DNA of 64,000 nucleotides from Paraconiothyrium sp. Pb-2020. Taxonomy: Eukaryota; Ascomycota; Dothideomycetes; Pleosporales; Didymosphaeriaceae. Positions 22,319 to 34,192 of this stretch are shown in pieces. The notes below the pieces were generated by a model, which was not told where the DNA came from, ran no database searches, and was given only the letters and a program-made list of their open reading frames with translations. The position numbers were made by a program, and so were the translations under genes. Numbering within the stretch: the first letter of the stretch is position 1; every line of letters starts with the position of its first letter. The stretch spans positions 839,768-903,767 of the forward strand of contig JAJUBI010000007.1 of NCBI GenBank assembly GCA_022419385.1, given 5' to 3'.

Positions 22319-24460
22319 ATGGACTGGCGGCTCCTTGATCATGCCAAAGATGCGCAAGACACAGCGACCGCGCTCAGTACGTTCCTAGGCGAGATACCAG
22401 AGTACTCAAAGGAGATCAAGGGCGACATTGCCGAGCTGTTTGCCATCTCGAGCGCCCTTGATGTACTGCACGAGGACTTGGAACTGTCGCGCTATGGCAG
22501 GTACGCTGGCCGCATCTTGCGCGATCTCGAGATATGTCTCCCAAGCCTGGATTATACGCTGGAAGACATCCGAAACATCTTCAACAGGTCGAAGCGAAAA
22601 GGCCAACAGCATCCTGGAGCGTTCCCCGGTACCCCACCGTACGCGCAAATCTGGGAAGATGCGTGCGACGAGATGCGGGCACAAGGTATACCTCTGAGTG
22701 CGCGTTTGGAAATGTATAGAACCTATCTGCAAGGCTTGCATGATATCTTGAGGAGGTAGGTTGTCGTGGTGGCCTGTGATTGATGTATTTAACGACGAAT
22801 AGCAAGGAAGAGGACGGAGAAGTCCACCACATTCGGGCTCGGCTATCGAAGATACTGAAGAAACAGGAGCCAATTGACGATTATTTCACCAGGCTCTCGG
22901 TGGATCCACGTGCACATGGTATGCTTGCGTTCTTCTCTCTACTTGCTCTTAGCCTCCATCTCGCCATCTCGGAAAGGGCCCCTCCGCTTGGCAACTGGCG
23001 ATACCCGTCTCCGAGCAATGGCGTCTTTCCTATATCAAGACGTATATTCCTACTTCCCGCAAACGCATAGCGTCTATGAGTACTATCGTCAGAGTCCGTA
23101 CAGGCCACTGAGTCCTTATCCCACAGCGCCGCGAACGCCCCAGCCATATCACTACCACAACCCTCCGTTGCCTCCAAGACCGATCGTTGAACGGGGTACC
23201 ACATATCCAGCTTATCATCATCATCAACATCCGCCTCCGCCGCCTCCGCCACCTCCTCCACCTCCTCCACCTCCCCCACGTTCTCCAGTCTACGGCGACA
23301 TACCATTTATACCGCCGGTCGTACCAGAAGTGCCGCAGTCACCCACCTACTCAAATGCATCTTCAAACACTTACTCGTTGAATTCCAATGAATCGGGTGG
23401 CCCGGTCGCTCATTGGGCGATGAAAATTCTCGATGGAAGGCATTCTTCTACCCCGTTCCAGACTCTCGGACAAGCGTAAGCAGACATGATCCATTCGTTA
23501 AGCTCTACTAAATCATACCAGAACTCGGTGCCTCGGACGAGACGAGCCACAAGCTATCGAGCTACTGGTGAATGATGGCTTCGAGAAAGTGCTGGAACTG
23601 TATGTAGACCGAATGCAACGTTTGACCCGACTAACGTAACTCAGGCCCTTTGAAGCGACGAATGTCTGGGTGAGGCTGTATTGGCGATCCGACGACAATC
23701 GAGCAAGGATCTTATTCCTGACACTCGACCCAAGTGGACGAAGGATGCGTTACTGTTTCCCACTCACTGGACTAAAAGTGTTGCGAACCGAGTCTAGCTT
23801 GCAACTGTGTCGTGTAAATCGTGAGGATGGCCGGCTCGACCTTTGGGCTAATCTACGATTCACACTATACGAACGTACGTGTCCAAAGCTGGCCGAGGAT
23901 TCACGAGCTGATCTGGTCAGGTATGGTGTTGTTCTATAGCACCATGATAGCGATGAAACGACAAGATGACACTCAGACACCGCCAGGACTAGAAGATATT
24001 TTCCAGCCTGGAGAACGAGAGGAGTTCGGAGGGTAAGGTGCTACCCCGTTTCTTATACAGGGGCGCAATTGACCGAATGTAGGGAAGTCCAAGATAACTC
24101 TTACTTGCATGCATTCCGTATCTTCCGTGACACGGATTCAGGATGTGTACGTTTCGAAGCTACACCTCGCCGTGGACCTTTGAAGACCATTCCCATCTGG
24201 ACAGCCTTCGTCACCCAATATATCGGACATAAGAGCTGGATGAAGCGTGTGGGGCCACAGACTGTTTCATTCCGTGAGCTTCATCCTTACATGTTCACTG
24301 ATGGGTACAAATTGCCAAAGGGTCCGTCAGGCAGGTACCAACTGACATTTACCACACCGAAAGGTACGCATTGCGCTCCGTACCTGCACCTCAGCCTGAC
24401 TAACCAACACCAGACACGCGAGACTTTATGGAAATTTTCCACAGGATTCGGGTTCGATAA
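22319..24460 (+). CDS. Uncharacterised fungal protein with helical N-terminus and polyproline tract
   Basis: Eight exons (22319-22755, 22803-22918, 22977-23475, 23522-23599, 23645-23874, 23921-24032, 24083-24363, 24414-24460) join to 599 aa. The N-terminal 180 residues are helical (LLDHAKDAQDTATALSTFL, then LFAISSALDVLHEDLELSRY), of a type common in ascomycete orphans. The middle is Tyr/Pro-rich, with a polyproline run of about 16 residues that could bind SH3, WW or profilin partners. The C-terminal 230 residues look globular and beta-rich (VWVRLYWRSDDNRARILFL, LWANLRFTLYERM, YLHAFRIFRDTDSGCVRFEATP), perhaps PH-like. The intron 22919-22976 is the least certain junction (AAAG acceptor). No named family is recognised. 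Confidence 0.75.
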
Positions 24461-25209
24461 GCGACCCTTGAGTCCTTCACCACGAGGCAGGATGCCGTTC
24501 TCCCTACGGCCATTCATTTATTCCGATTTCCATCTATCTGGCATCTCAAAAGCGTCGAAAATTGATTCATGAAGGTGTAGTACTCGAACGTCGACAGGAA
24601 ATGATCGCTTCAGACTGTGGTAAGACCCCTCTGAATGCCCGGAGTGCCTTTAGGTAGCGGTATCTCTCCGGCTCGCAGCACTCAGGCCCACGACATGGCA
24701 GACATGGTGTACAATTGCGCCTCCACTAATATATCACGGAGATGATTTCTACACACGGAGGTTTGGTACGATCGGTCTATGAGGGCGACAAAGTTTGGAT
24801 TAACGATGACGAGATCACGACTTCAATGATAGAAGGGGAAGGTGCCCAAAATGCAACGATATACCCCTCTCAGTACGACTTAGTTTGGAGGGAGGCAATC
24901 TGCTGTTTAGCGTCGCTTATCTGTATTTAGCCATCAGCGTTGCTTAGATCATTGCAATGTAGCGTTCTGTTTCCCTTAGTTTACAACGTGAAGCCGCAGT
25001 GTTGAGTAAGACCAGTCACTTTTATGGTTGACCACTCTGGGCTAATTTGGGCCTAGAATGGTTTTTGCGCCGGCGGGGCAGAACTCTTGCTCTGCATGTG
25101 GACCGTGCATAGAATTTTCGCTTTGCAAACTACCACCAGGCAGGAACGCTCAGCCCTGAACCTTTCCCTACAATTCTGGTCCTCTTACTCCAGATTCATT
25201 TTCCTCAAT
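24461..25209. other. Intergenic region
   Basis: About 750 bp between two + strand genes. It has only short unrecognised frames. The final part is the pyrimidine-rich leader of the arginine methyltransferase gene. Confidence 0.5.
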
Positions 25210-26554
25210 ATGGCTTCTTCACACACTGGGGGCAGAAGCGACCCGCTCGCTGGCATGGCGCACTCCGAGGCGCATTATTTCAACAGGTGGGCATCCATCG
25301 CTCCACGATGGCCAGCATGAGGCTTGACTTTAAAAGAAGGATTTTGCTGACAATAATTTCCAAACTACAGCTACAACCACCATGGTCGGTTACAGGAACT
25401 CATATATGTTGGAGAATTACACTAATACGCGCATAAAGGTATTCACGAGGAGATGCTGGTGCGTACCGAGCCACCCGCCGTGACAGCTGTCACACAACCG
25501 CCACAAAAAGAGTCGCTAATTGTTCTGTTTGTAGAAAGATGAGGTTCGAACCAAGAGCTACCGCGACGCCATCTACCAGAACGGGCACCTGTTCAAGGAC
25601 AAGGTTGTCCTCGACGTCGGATGCGGTACATCCATCCTGAGCATGTTCGACTACCTATTCTCCCGCCCGACAGCAGACGCTTATACATGTGTGATAGGTT
25701 CGCTGTGCGTGCAGGCGCTAAGCATGTCATTGGTGTTGACATGTCCACCATCATCGACAAGGCGAAGGAGATTGTCGAGCGCAACGGCATGAGCGACAAA
25801 ATCACACTGCTACAGGGCAAGATGGAGGAGGTCAAGCTGCCGTTCGATAAGGTAGACATCATAATATCGGAGTGGATGGGATACTTCCTTCTCTACGAGT
25901 CTATGTTGGACACGGTGCTGTATGCTCGCGATAAGTATCTCGTCAAGGATGGTTTAATCTTTCCGGACAAGGCAACCATCTTCATGGCTGGTATTGAGGA
26001 CGGAGAGTACAAGGACGAAAAGATTGGCTGTACGTAGTGTCACTCTTTTTGACGAGTACACACTAACAGGGACAGTTTGGGACAACGTCTGGGGCTTCGA
26101 CTATACCCCGCTTAAAGCCACCGCCATGACCGAGCCCCTCGTCGACACCGTCGACCTCAAGGCTGTCGTTACCGACCCCGCCCCCGTCATCACTCTCGAC
26201 TTGTACAAGTGCACCGTCGACGATCTCTCCTTCCGCCTCCCTTACGAGCTCAAGGTCCGCCGCCCCGACTTCATCCACGCCATCATTGCCTGGTTCGACA
26301 TCGAATTCTCTGCCTGCCACAAACCTATCAAGTTCTCCACCGGCCCTCACACAAAGTATACGCACTGGAAACAGACCGTATTCTACCTGCAGGATGTATT
26401 GACCGTCGAGGAGGGTGAGAAGATCGTCGGCGAGCTCGAGAACAGGCCGAGCGAGAAGAATCACAGAGACCTGGACATTACGATCTCGTACAAGCTGAAC
26501 ACGGAGGACATGCACAGGCAGGCGGCTGGTCAGGGCACGTATAAGATGTGCTAG
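25210..26554 (+). CDS. RMT1: Type I protein arginine N-methyltransferase (PRMT1/Rmt1)
   Basis: SAM-dependent enzyme that makes asymmetric dimethylarginine on RNA-binding proteins and histones. Six exons: 25210-25286, 25371-25384, 25439-25458, 25535-25644, 25698-26029, 26076-26554, giving 343 aa, the usual length. Seen: HYFNSYNHHGIHEEMLKDEVRT (N-terminal SAM clamp), motif I VLDVGCGTSILSMFA, the double-E loop SEWMGYFLLYESM, and the THW loop (YTHWKQTVFYL). Exons 2 and 3 are only 14 and 20 nt, yet are required for the YNHHG and IHEEML text. Motif I has Ser where nearly all PRMT1 proteins have the third Gly (GCGTS instead of GCGTG or GSGTG). Intron 4 uses a GTTCGA donor. Confidence 0.93.
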
Positions 26555-27034
26555 TTGCTTTTAGACGGTGCTTGTTAGGCATTCTTATCGGCGTACTACA
26601 TGAGTAAGGGCCGGACTTCACTTCTCGGATAGACTACCTTTTGTATGGCAGACAGGCGTTAGGAGTCGGCCTATGAGAGTAAATGCAAGAAAGCCGCGTC
26701 GGCAGGATACGAGATCTACGGCGGTTGGGGCTGTTGAGGTTCGAAGGGGGTGAAAATATCTAGGGTAGCATGGTACGACTTACGAAGAAGGGACCAAGTC
26801 TAATGATTGGGAATTCCTCCCCTACGAACACCACCACATTTCATGCATATGTAAGAATGTGATTGCAGAGTGCAGACCAATCAATTATAACGCCGCCAAT
26901 CACGGGTATACAAAGACCGCTACTATATTGTCCAAGGTAATCAGTCATGCCCCAAAAGCAACCCACAACGCCGCCCGTGCAATCATGTGACGTAAAGACG
27001 TAACGTCGTCAACGAGACCTGAGCTTCAAAACGA
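26555..27034. other. Convergent 3' intergenic region
   Basis: Separates the 3' ends of RMT1 (+) and the kinesin gene (-). It should contain both 3' UTRs. No features were recognised. Confidence 0.55.
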
Positions 27035-29347
27035 CTAGTCCTCGAGCCCCATCGTCATCCCACTCTCGGGATCCTCCCACTTCTTTGCCTTCAGTATCCT
27101 CATCTTCTTCACCGGACTCGAACTCCTCAACTGTCCCTCGCGCTCTTTAGCCTCCAATCTCGCCCTCAACACCTCGTTCTCCCTCTCTAACTCATCCACC
27201 CGATCTCTCAGCGCGGGGTCGGGATCCTCATACACCTTAATCTCATCCCGCATCTGCGCCTTCGTCGCCTTGATAACGACATCGATCTTAGAATCGAGAT
27301 GTTGCGCCTGTGAGTCTTGCTCGTTGTCCAATGCGGATTGCCACCGTCGGCGCTCTGCGTCGACGGCCGATTCCATGTCGGCGTAGCACTCATCGCGGAT
27401 TTCCTGTTCAAGATCTTGCATGTGCCCTTCGGCTGCGCGCCAGGAAGCTTCTGCTGCTTTTCTACGGCCGGTTTCTTCTGCTAGCCGCAGAGCAAAGATC
27501 TCGACTTCGGCGGTTAGGCGGGCGATTTCTGCGTTGGCGGCTTCGATCTCTTCGAGGATGGCGGAGGGGGTTGTGCGGCCCGAGGGTGTATTTCGGCCTG
27601 AGGAAGTGCCTGTGGACTTTGAAGGGCCGGTTGCAAGAATATGTGTTGAGGTGGTAGAGGGGATGCGCGGGACGGTGACTTCACGGGCGAGCGCAGAGTA
27701 CCGGAGGATTTGGGACGTGGCGTTGAAGTCCCCTTTGGGATCGGCGGTGACGATCATAATGGACTTTTGAGGGTGATGGTGGTGGGTTGTGCGGCTGGAG
27801 GAGGGGAAAGAGTTGGAGAAGAGGAGTTCGGTGAGTTTGCATTGGCGGAAGGGTACGACGTTCTAGGTAGTGTCAGTAGGAATCGTAGAGGGGATCGTGG
27901 GTGAACGTACTCGTGAGCCTGCTTGATGGTCGGACTGCATCTGCATGCACTGTCCGAGATACATGAGGGACTCGTTGATCTTACCAGCCTCTGCCAGCGT
28001 CTCGCCGGCCGTCTTCGCGTTTCGTGCACGCTCAGATCCAGCCAGATCAACAATGGTGAGCGTGCTGCTTGACCAGGGTCCTTTGCGCTGCACATCGCGC
28101 TTCTTTACCTCTACGCAGAAGAATCCATGACTCCGAGAGCTGACGGCATTGCTTCCGGTGCCTGCTACCTTGCGCTCCATGAGTCCAGTCTCGAGCACCA
28201 TGAGCGCCTCTTCAAAGCTCCCACAAATGATCTTCGTAAGACCAGCCACGACCTTGCGATCCGGACTCTGTTCCGTGCTTTTGAACAATAACGCCCTTCG
28301 CTTCAGATTCGGATGCTTGTTCTTCGTTGCGCTTCCTGTCAAGAGGTCGAAGATACGATCGTTGTATACTTCGTACATGGAGACTACGATCGCAAACTCG
28401 GCGGTCTCGTCAACGGGTATATCGATATCATGAACGCTTGGCGACTGCGGTAGCGCAGAAGGTCTAGGTACCTTGTTCGAGCGCGATCCGCCATTCGTAA
28501 TGAACGAACTACAGTCCTTTTTTCCGGGTGAGCCTGTGTTTGAGATACTTCGAGTGATGCTTTGAAGAGCTCCATTCACAGGACGAATCGAGTGTATGGC
28601 CGCACTTGCGCGGTTGGCGAACGTGGCTCGAAGGATAGAATGCCACGCATCCTCGGGAGGTAGCTGAGAAGATGATGACAAGGGGAATTTAGATAAAAGT
28701 AAAAAAGGAGACACATGTAAAAGGTACTAACCATAGGTGTTTGTGCCCGCGAGAAGCGCGCTTCGGACTGGCTGTCGCCGTACATGGAATCCAGGAAGGC
28801 GGTAGCTGTGAACATGTTCGCTTCTGATACATCGGCCGCGGCGAGGGATGTGAAGGCTGGTGCCCCATAGAAGGACTGGACTAGCTGTTCTCCGGTGGAT
28901 CGGAAGAGGACGTCGAGCGCCATCTGTGTTAAACCCCGTTGTGACTTCGTTCCGAGAATTGTGTGACTCTGCGCCGTTTTGAGTATCGGATCATAGGTGG
29001 AGATGCATCAGTAGTCTTACCTTGCCAGAACCAGTAACGCCCAAAGTTGCGAGCAATCCATCTCGTCCATGATGCCCTGGAGCGCCGAGGACTCCCTCAA
29101 TCATAGGGATCACGCCAATGCCCTTGAACAATTCCATTTGTCGCGCCTCTTCCTCAAAGACCTGCGTGAACGCAAACCGCTCGACAGCTCTCTTGCGCTT
29201 ATCATCGGTAGGTGGTTTGATAGTTATGTGCGTGGGGTGGCTGCCTTCGCCTTCTTCAACAGTAAGAAAGCGATCGCCAGCTTTAGACGGACGCAGGCGC
29301 AAGTAAACGTCGAATAGCGAGCTCGACGGCCGCGGTGGAGGTTCCAT
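27035..29347 (-). CDS. Kinesin motor protein (kinesin-6-like)
   Basis: Microtubule motor ATPase with an N-terminal motor. Exons 29347-29021, 28968-28732, 28663-27911 and 27862-27035 give 714 aa. Motor motifs: P-loop GVTGSGK|SHT (residues 103-112, split by intron 1), switch I NAVSSRSH, switch II VDLAGSERA, and VPFRQCKLTELLF. The neck region reads ILRYSALAREV. A non-conserved insert (roughly 215-265, Ser/Asn/Lys-rich) sits inside the motor domain, and together with the neck text suggests kinesin-6 (Klp9/MKLP type), which works on the spindle midzone. The tail has a coiled coil (EEIEAANAEIARLTAEVEIF onward), an acidic/basic heptad stretch and a basic C-terminus. The subfamily call is inference; the kinesin call is firm. 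Confidence 0.9.
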
Positions 29348-30301
29348 AGCTATTATTGTGAATTGCAGTCGATATGCGTAGAATGCTTTGCGTAAGTCTG
29401 TTGTAGCATACCACCGATAATGGAAGTGAGTGACGCACGCGCTCGGTAAACAAGCGCGGATGTCGTTGACGCGGCAACACAGAAGACTGCATTTGTAATA
29501 TCTTTGTCAGCTCTCATGTCGCCCCCACCCCCTCATTTTATACAACCTATTCCCTAGTCGTGGCAGGCACTGATCTGGCGCCTGTGAGGTACTCGACTCA
29601 TAAGTTTTTAAGACCTTTTCCTCTGCAAGTTCTTGGCACATTGCATGATTCGGCGTTAGATTGTAGTGTTTTGAAGAGTTCCTGGTAATTGATTTGTGAA
29701 ACATGCTGTGTATCGTACGGAATTGGGCCTACAAAGTGCAATCCATGACAGATTCTTTCCAGGCGCTCTACATATGTATGTAACCTTCCCACTTCATCGG
29801 ATGATGCGTTCGAACTTGGCCTACACATCAACACCTGAGATGTCCCGCTTGACCCGCTCGACATACAAAGCCTGTATAAGTTTGGACCGCCTTGAAAGTC
29901 TATCCAAGAGACTCCTACGACATTGTGGGGAGAGGATTTCAGCATTATAGAGACTTAATCATACCGTCACTTCAGAGTGATAGTGGCTCGCTTAGATCTT
30001 ACGCTGAAGGAGAAGGTCGACACGTGTGCTGCACCCCTGTGGCTTTGGCCTTTGTGCCATGACAATTAGAGTGTGTTCTTTACCACAATTCGATCTTGTT
30101 AAGCCTCATGCATTCGCCGTAGGATGTGTTCACATCTGGCGTTCGAGAGCGGAGTGATGTAATGATAGTCCGAATTTGAGTCTAACGCATTATCAGTCCG
30201 TACACCTAGCCACAGCCGTAGAACTTTGGTCTTGTATAGTCCATAAAACGATACTCGATTCCTCCCCCGCTCGCCACGGTGCTTTCATTTCCAGTTGCAC
30301 T
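29348..30301. other. Intergenic region
   Basis: About 950 bp upstream of the kinesin gene (-) and downstream of the MAPEG gene (-). It contains the kinesin promoter. Frames of up to about 115 codons on the minus strand (29598-29945) are not recognisable. Confidence 0.5.
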
Positions 30302-30927
30302 TCAAACGCCAGTAGCCAACCTCCAGCAAATGTTTATCAGTGCACTCGTAGCACTAATATGCGCCAGCGTTCGAGGCACCGCAATGTTTGCGAGGTACGC
30401 CGGATAATGCACCAACAACTTCGCAATCACGTGGAAACCCAGCAAATTGACCACTTGGGTATCCGTAGGAGCGATGACCTGTGCCAACGCGGCGGCCAGC
30501 GCAAAGCCTGGGAAATTCTCCATAAGGGCATAGTGCGCCGATCGCAAGCGTAGAGGAAGCCCCTCTAAGAGCGTAACGTGCTTACGAGGATGGTCATTGT
30601 CGAGCCCTTCTTCTCGAGCCATGGCTTGTCCGGCAGCAGAAGCGGCTCCAGAGGCTCCGAACGTCCAGAACAGATAGATGGCGGAGAGCGCTGGAATTGC
30701 TCGACCGCTGGAGATGGTTGAGATGCCAACACCTGGAATCAGCCTAATGAGAGTCTCGCTGAGCTTCTGGACGACGCTGTTGGGCTTTGTGAGGTAAGAG
30801 CTGGGACATGATCAGCGGTCTATAGTTCTAGCTATAACGTTGTATATACGAACGTCAACGGGATCAAGGCAAGGTATAAGGGTGCAGCACCCAACAAAGC
30901 TGCTCCACTCGGGTTGATACTGGTCAT
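30302..30927 (-). CDS. MAPEG-family membrane protein
   Basis: Small four-helix membrane protein of the membrane-associated eicosanoid/glutathione metabolism family. Relatives include microsomal glutathione S-transferases. Exon 1 is 30927-30854 and exon 2 is 30800-30302, separated by a 53-nt intron with a GTTCGT donor; the product is 190 aa. Seen: an N-terminal hydrophobic helix (ALLGAAPLYLALIPLT), a second (ALSAIYLFWTFGASGAASAAG), then the family-type segment RSAHYALMENFPGFALAAALAQ followed by HVIAKLLVHYPAYLANIAVPRTLAHI and a last helix. The ENFPGF text is a MAPEG hallmark. Substrate and true transferase activity are unknown. A 28-codon ATG frame upstream (near 31020) could be a uORF. Confidence 0.82.
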
Positions 30928-32005
30928 CGTCAGTCCTAAGTCTGATCCAAAGCGTTAGCGGTCACGAACATGCCATTCTCGGCAGCAAACTGCTTAGGCT
31001 TCTGCTCCTTCTCGTTTGACATGTCGTACGCTTCTTTCGAGGGTAGCTCGAACGTTATAGACCTTACCCTATTGTAGCTATAAGAGGTTTGCTCTGCTTG
31101 TGTTCACGCCGGCAAAATACCGAGGAACCCTGTTGGTGATGACGTCTTCCGTGTGCGGGGTTGAGCTGCTCTCTTGACGATGTGCAGGAGGCATCTGGTC
31201 GGCGCGCCGAAATGTGTTATGCGGCAGGCACATCAATCGCGTACTTGAAAATAAAGCTTAGTAGCCCTTGCAGATGCAGGTCTCAATAGGCGGATGTTAA
31301 GGGTCGCGCCCGTCGGTAGCATCACGCGGGACAGCGACAGAGCTGGTATATGCAATGCTGATGTACCTGGTGCTTAACACATCGTTTGTGACGGCGAGCA
31401 AGGATGATGGCTATTTTCTAGGATTGTGTGGTACATTGAGTGACACAGGATTGATAGTGTGGTGGGGCAATTATGACCGCTACACGTAGGCAGGCTCGCA
31501 AGTCTGGCGAGACGGGCATACAGTCTCCTACAGCCTGAAACGGGACAATTGGTCTCGTGAGGAGCATGTCGCATACTGGAGAACAAAGAAACAAGGTAGC
31601 TGGACAAAGCTCGGAAGGAGTAGATCACGATCGCAGATCCTCAATGCGGTATAGATAAGCGAGCGTTTCCCCAGAGTGACGGGCCCCGGGGACCTACAGA
31701 AAACGTGCTCTGCGAGACACGCTTACCGGACGCATCTCCGACCTGTGCAAGTCTCGCGAATGTACACCGTGTGCAATTCCTTGTCGACCTTGAAGTACAA
31801 TTAGCGCGAATAGAATTACTATTGAGAAAGCGATGTTGCTCGTTATCGGCATTTCAGGATCTCCATCATGGATGATGTAGTGTGGCTGGTGCACGCGCCA
31901 ATGACGCAATAACAAGGACGCGTACGATGAGCAAACAAAATCCCAACCATGCGAAGTTCTCCAACACACCTTGTTTCTATCCTGTAGATTTCATTCTTAG
32001 CCAAA
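30928..32005. promoter_or_regulatory. Divergent intergenic region (MAPEG / DUF3292)
   Basis: 1.08 kb between two divergent starts. It contains both promoters. No protein-coding or RNA gene was recognised. Confidence 0.5.
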
Positions 32006-34192
32006 ATGTCCGGCGGAGTGGTGTACAAAGACCTGCTCCCCATTCCCGCGGAGGATCCTCGTCAAGAGGAGGATACAACACCTACGCTAACAGACAAGCC
32101 GACTGAGAGTCATGCCTTGGCTCTGGAGGCTGCAAAGAACCCAGAGCTCGCTGGAGCCGCACAGGTTGTCCATGGAGAAGAAGTTGTAGATCTGGGCTGG
32201 AACGAGCCGAAAGAAAATGTGAAGGGCCCGCTTGTGGGAGGGTTGGACAACGAGGATCTCTGGGTGTTGATTCGAAGATTTAATAAGGTCAAGCTGCTGT
32301 ACACTACCTATGACTTGTGCTGACGCGAGAGTAGCAAATGTATCATGTTAAAGAGATCCCTAAACCGCCTCCCGGTGGGCTCGACCTGAATATTGCCGAC
32401 GAAGAGGAATTTTCACCCGACAAATTGAGGAGCAACATCGAGCGCCTTTATATGACCATTGTATGTCCTTGTATTATTTGATGAGCTAAGAATAGCCTTG
32501 CTTACTTTATAATAGGGTCTCGGGATGATGGGCTTCGGAAAGCATGTTATGCGATTGCGATCATGGCGCGAGACCAGACGAACGTCCTGGTTTTGCGCGG
32601 CGTACTTTGCCGCTTGGTTTCTCGATCTACTAGTACCTGTCCTATCTCTCTCTGTCGTGGCACTCATTACCTATCCACCAATCCGCCCGATATTGTTTCC
32701 GCCTGCCCCCATCGCACTGGTCTCGAGTAAGACTGGAGGTGTTCAGAAGCCGAAAGCAGGAACATTGGGCAGTCATGACAGTGCCACGGGTGCTCCTGAG
32801 AACCACAAGGGAGAAGCGGTTGAGCAAGAGGCCAGCAACTTTGTCACTGGCATTGCTTCTATAGCACTATCTAGTGCTACCGGAAAACATCCTCAAGGTG
32901 AACCGCCGGCCGAGGATGACGCATCGGCAGATACAGTCCCAGATCCTACTTCTATTGCGATGAGCGCTGCCGATGCGAAAGACAAAGCTGCCGGTGGCAC
33001 GCCTACAAAGAAACATGACAAGACGAAAGTGCCCATGGAGACCGCGATGTGGAGTAAGATGCGTCCCATCATGCACGGCCTCGCCGATGCAACCGACACC
33101 TGGGAGCGCTTCGCAAACGCACTGTCGCCTACGCCTCCTTTCCCTAAAGATCGTTATCGCGTCCGCTTAGCTGCTGTCGTCGCGCCCATCGTTCTCGTGT
33201 CTCTGTTCGTCACTTCCTATATGTTCATGAAAGGCATCACCTTCGGCGTGGGTTTCGGTTTCTTCGGTGATCCAGTCATTCAACCAGCGTTCGCCTACCT
33301 GAACCGTGAATTCCCCAATTGGCAAAAACTTCTCGAGCTCCGCAACACCCTCCTCAAAGGTGTCCCAACCAATGCTCAACTCACCATCACACTCCTTCGT
33401 ATCGCCGAAGCGAACAAAGCACCACTTGTGCCTCCACCTCACATCGACCAACCGCCCCCAGACAAGCCAGCGGCCATCAGCGAGAAAGATCTGCGCGCTG
33501 CTGGTGCAGATTGGCCCCTCAATGCCACCCAAGATGAGCTCGACGAGGCCATGACGCATGACCCGACCACCGCGCACGAGACGGCAGGCTCGGATATCGA
33601 CGCGGCCAAGGAATCCAAGCACGGCAAGAAAGGAAGCAAGATTCTCAACTTCTTCAAAGGCACCGTCAAAGGCGGCGTCGAGACCACCATTGGCGCCGAT
33701 AAAGTTAAAGCCAAGGTCGGCGACATGCACGCGAAGAACCGGCTCGGTGCTGTGCTCAAGCCTGACGAGAATCTCAAGTCTGGCCCAGTGGAATTAAAAG
33801 CGAGATATCACGGCCACAAAGGGCATGTGTACATCACGACTAAAGCCACGATCCCATGTGTTGCGTTCTCCACGGACAGCACGATTGAGAAGGTCGGTAC
33901 CGAGGAGAGAGAAGATTTGCACCCTCAGTGGAGCATCCCCGTTGGCGACATCAGCGAGCTGAAGAAGGTTGGGGGGTATGGGTGGAAGGCTAAGCTTGTC
34001 GTCGGCTGGGCGATGGGAAGAGAGGTCGCGGATGGCTTGGAGATTGTTCTGAAGGACAGACCTCGGATGCCAGGAGAGAAGAGTTCAAAGGCCGGCGAGC
34101 CGATCAAGTACAAAGTGACTGCTTTGCCGTTGCGAGACGAGCTGTTCAATCGGCTGGTTAGCATGGGAGGACAAAAGTGGGAATGCTGGTAA
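32006..34192 (+). CDS. DUF3292-type fungal membrane protein
   Basis: Exons 32006-32287, 32335-32460 and 32516-34192 give 694 aa. It matches the fungal DUF3292 family as I recall it: an acidic start (MSGGVVYKDLLPIP), RRFNKQMYHVKEIPKPPPGGLDL, an arginine-rich helix and first membrane region (WFCAAYFAAWFLDLLVPVLS, then LSVVALITYPP). A disordered Ala/Thr/Lys-rich linker follows, then a second membrane region (LAAVVAPIVLVSLFVTSYMF, ITFGVGFGFFGDPVIQPAF). The C-terminal third (GAVLKPDENLKSGPVELKARY, HKGHVYITTKATIPCVAFS) resembles a GRAM/PH-like beta domain found in lipid-contact proteins. Function is unknown. Intron 1 uses a GTCAAG donor, chosen because it restores RRFNKQMYHV. Confidence 0.85.

Noticed and set aside
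30928..31020. Upstream ATG frame (MSNEKEQKPKQF) before the MAPEG gene
   Set aside because: Stops after 28 codons and no intron of acceptable size joins it to the MAPEG frame. Possible uORF only.
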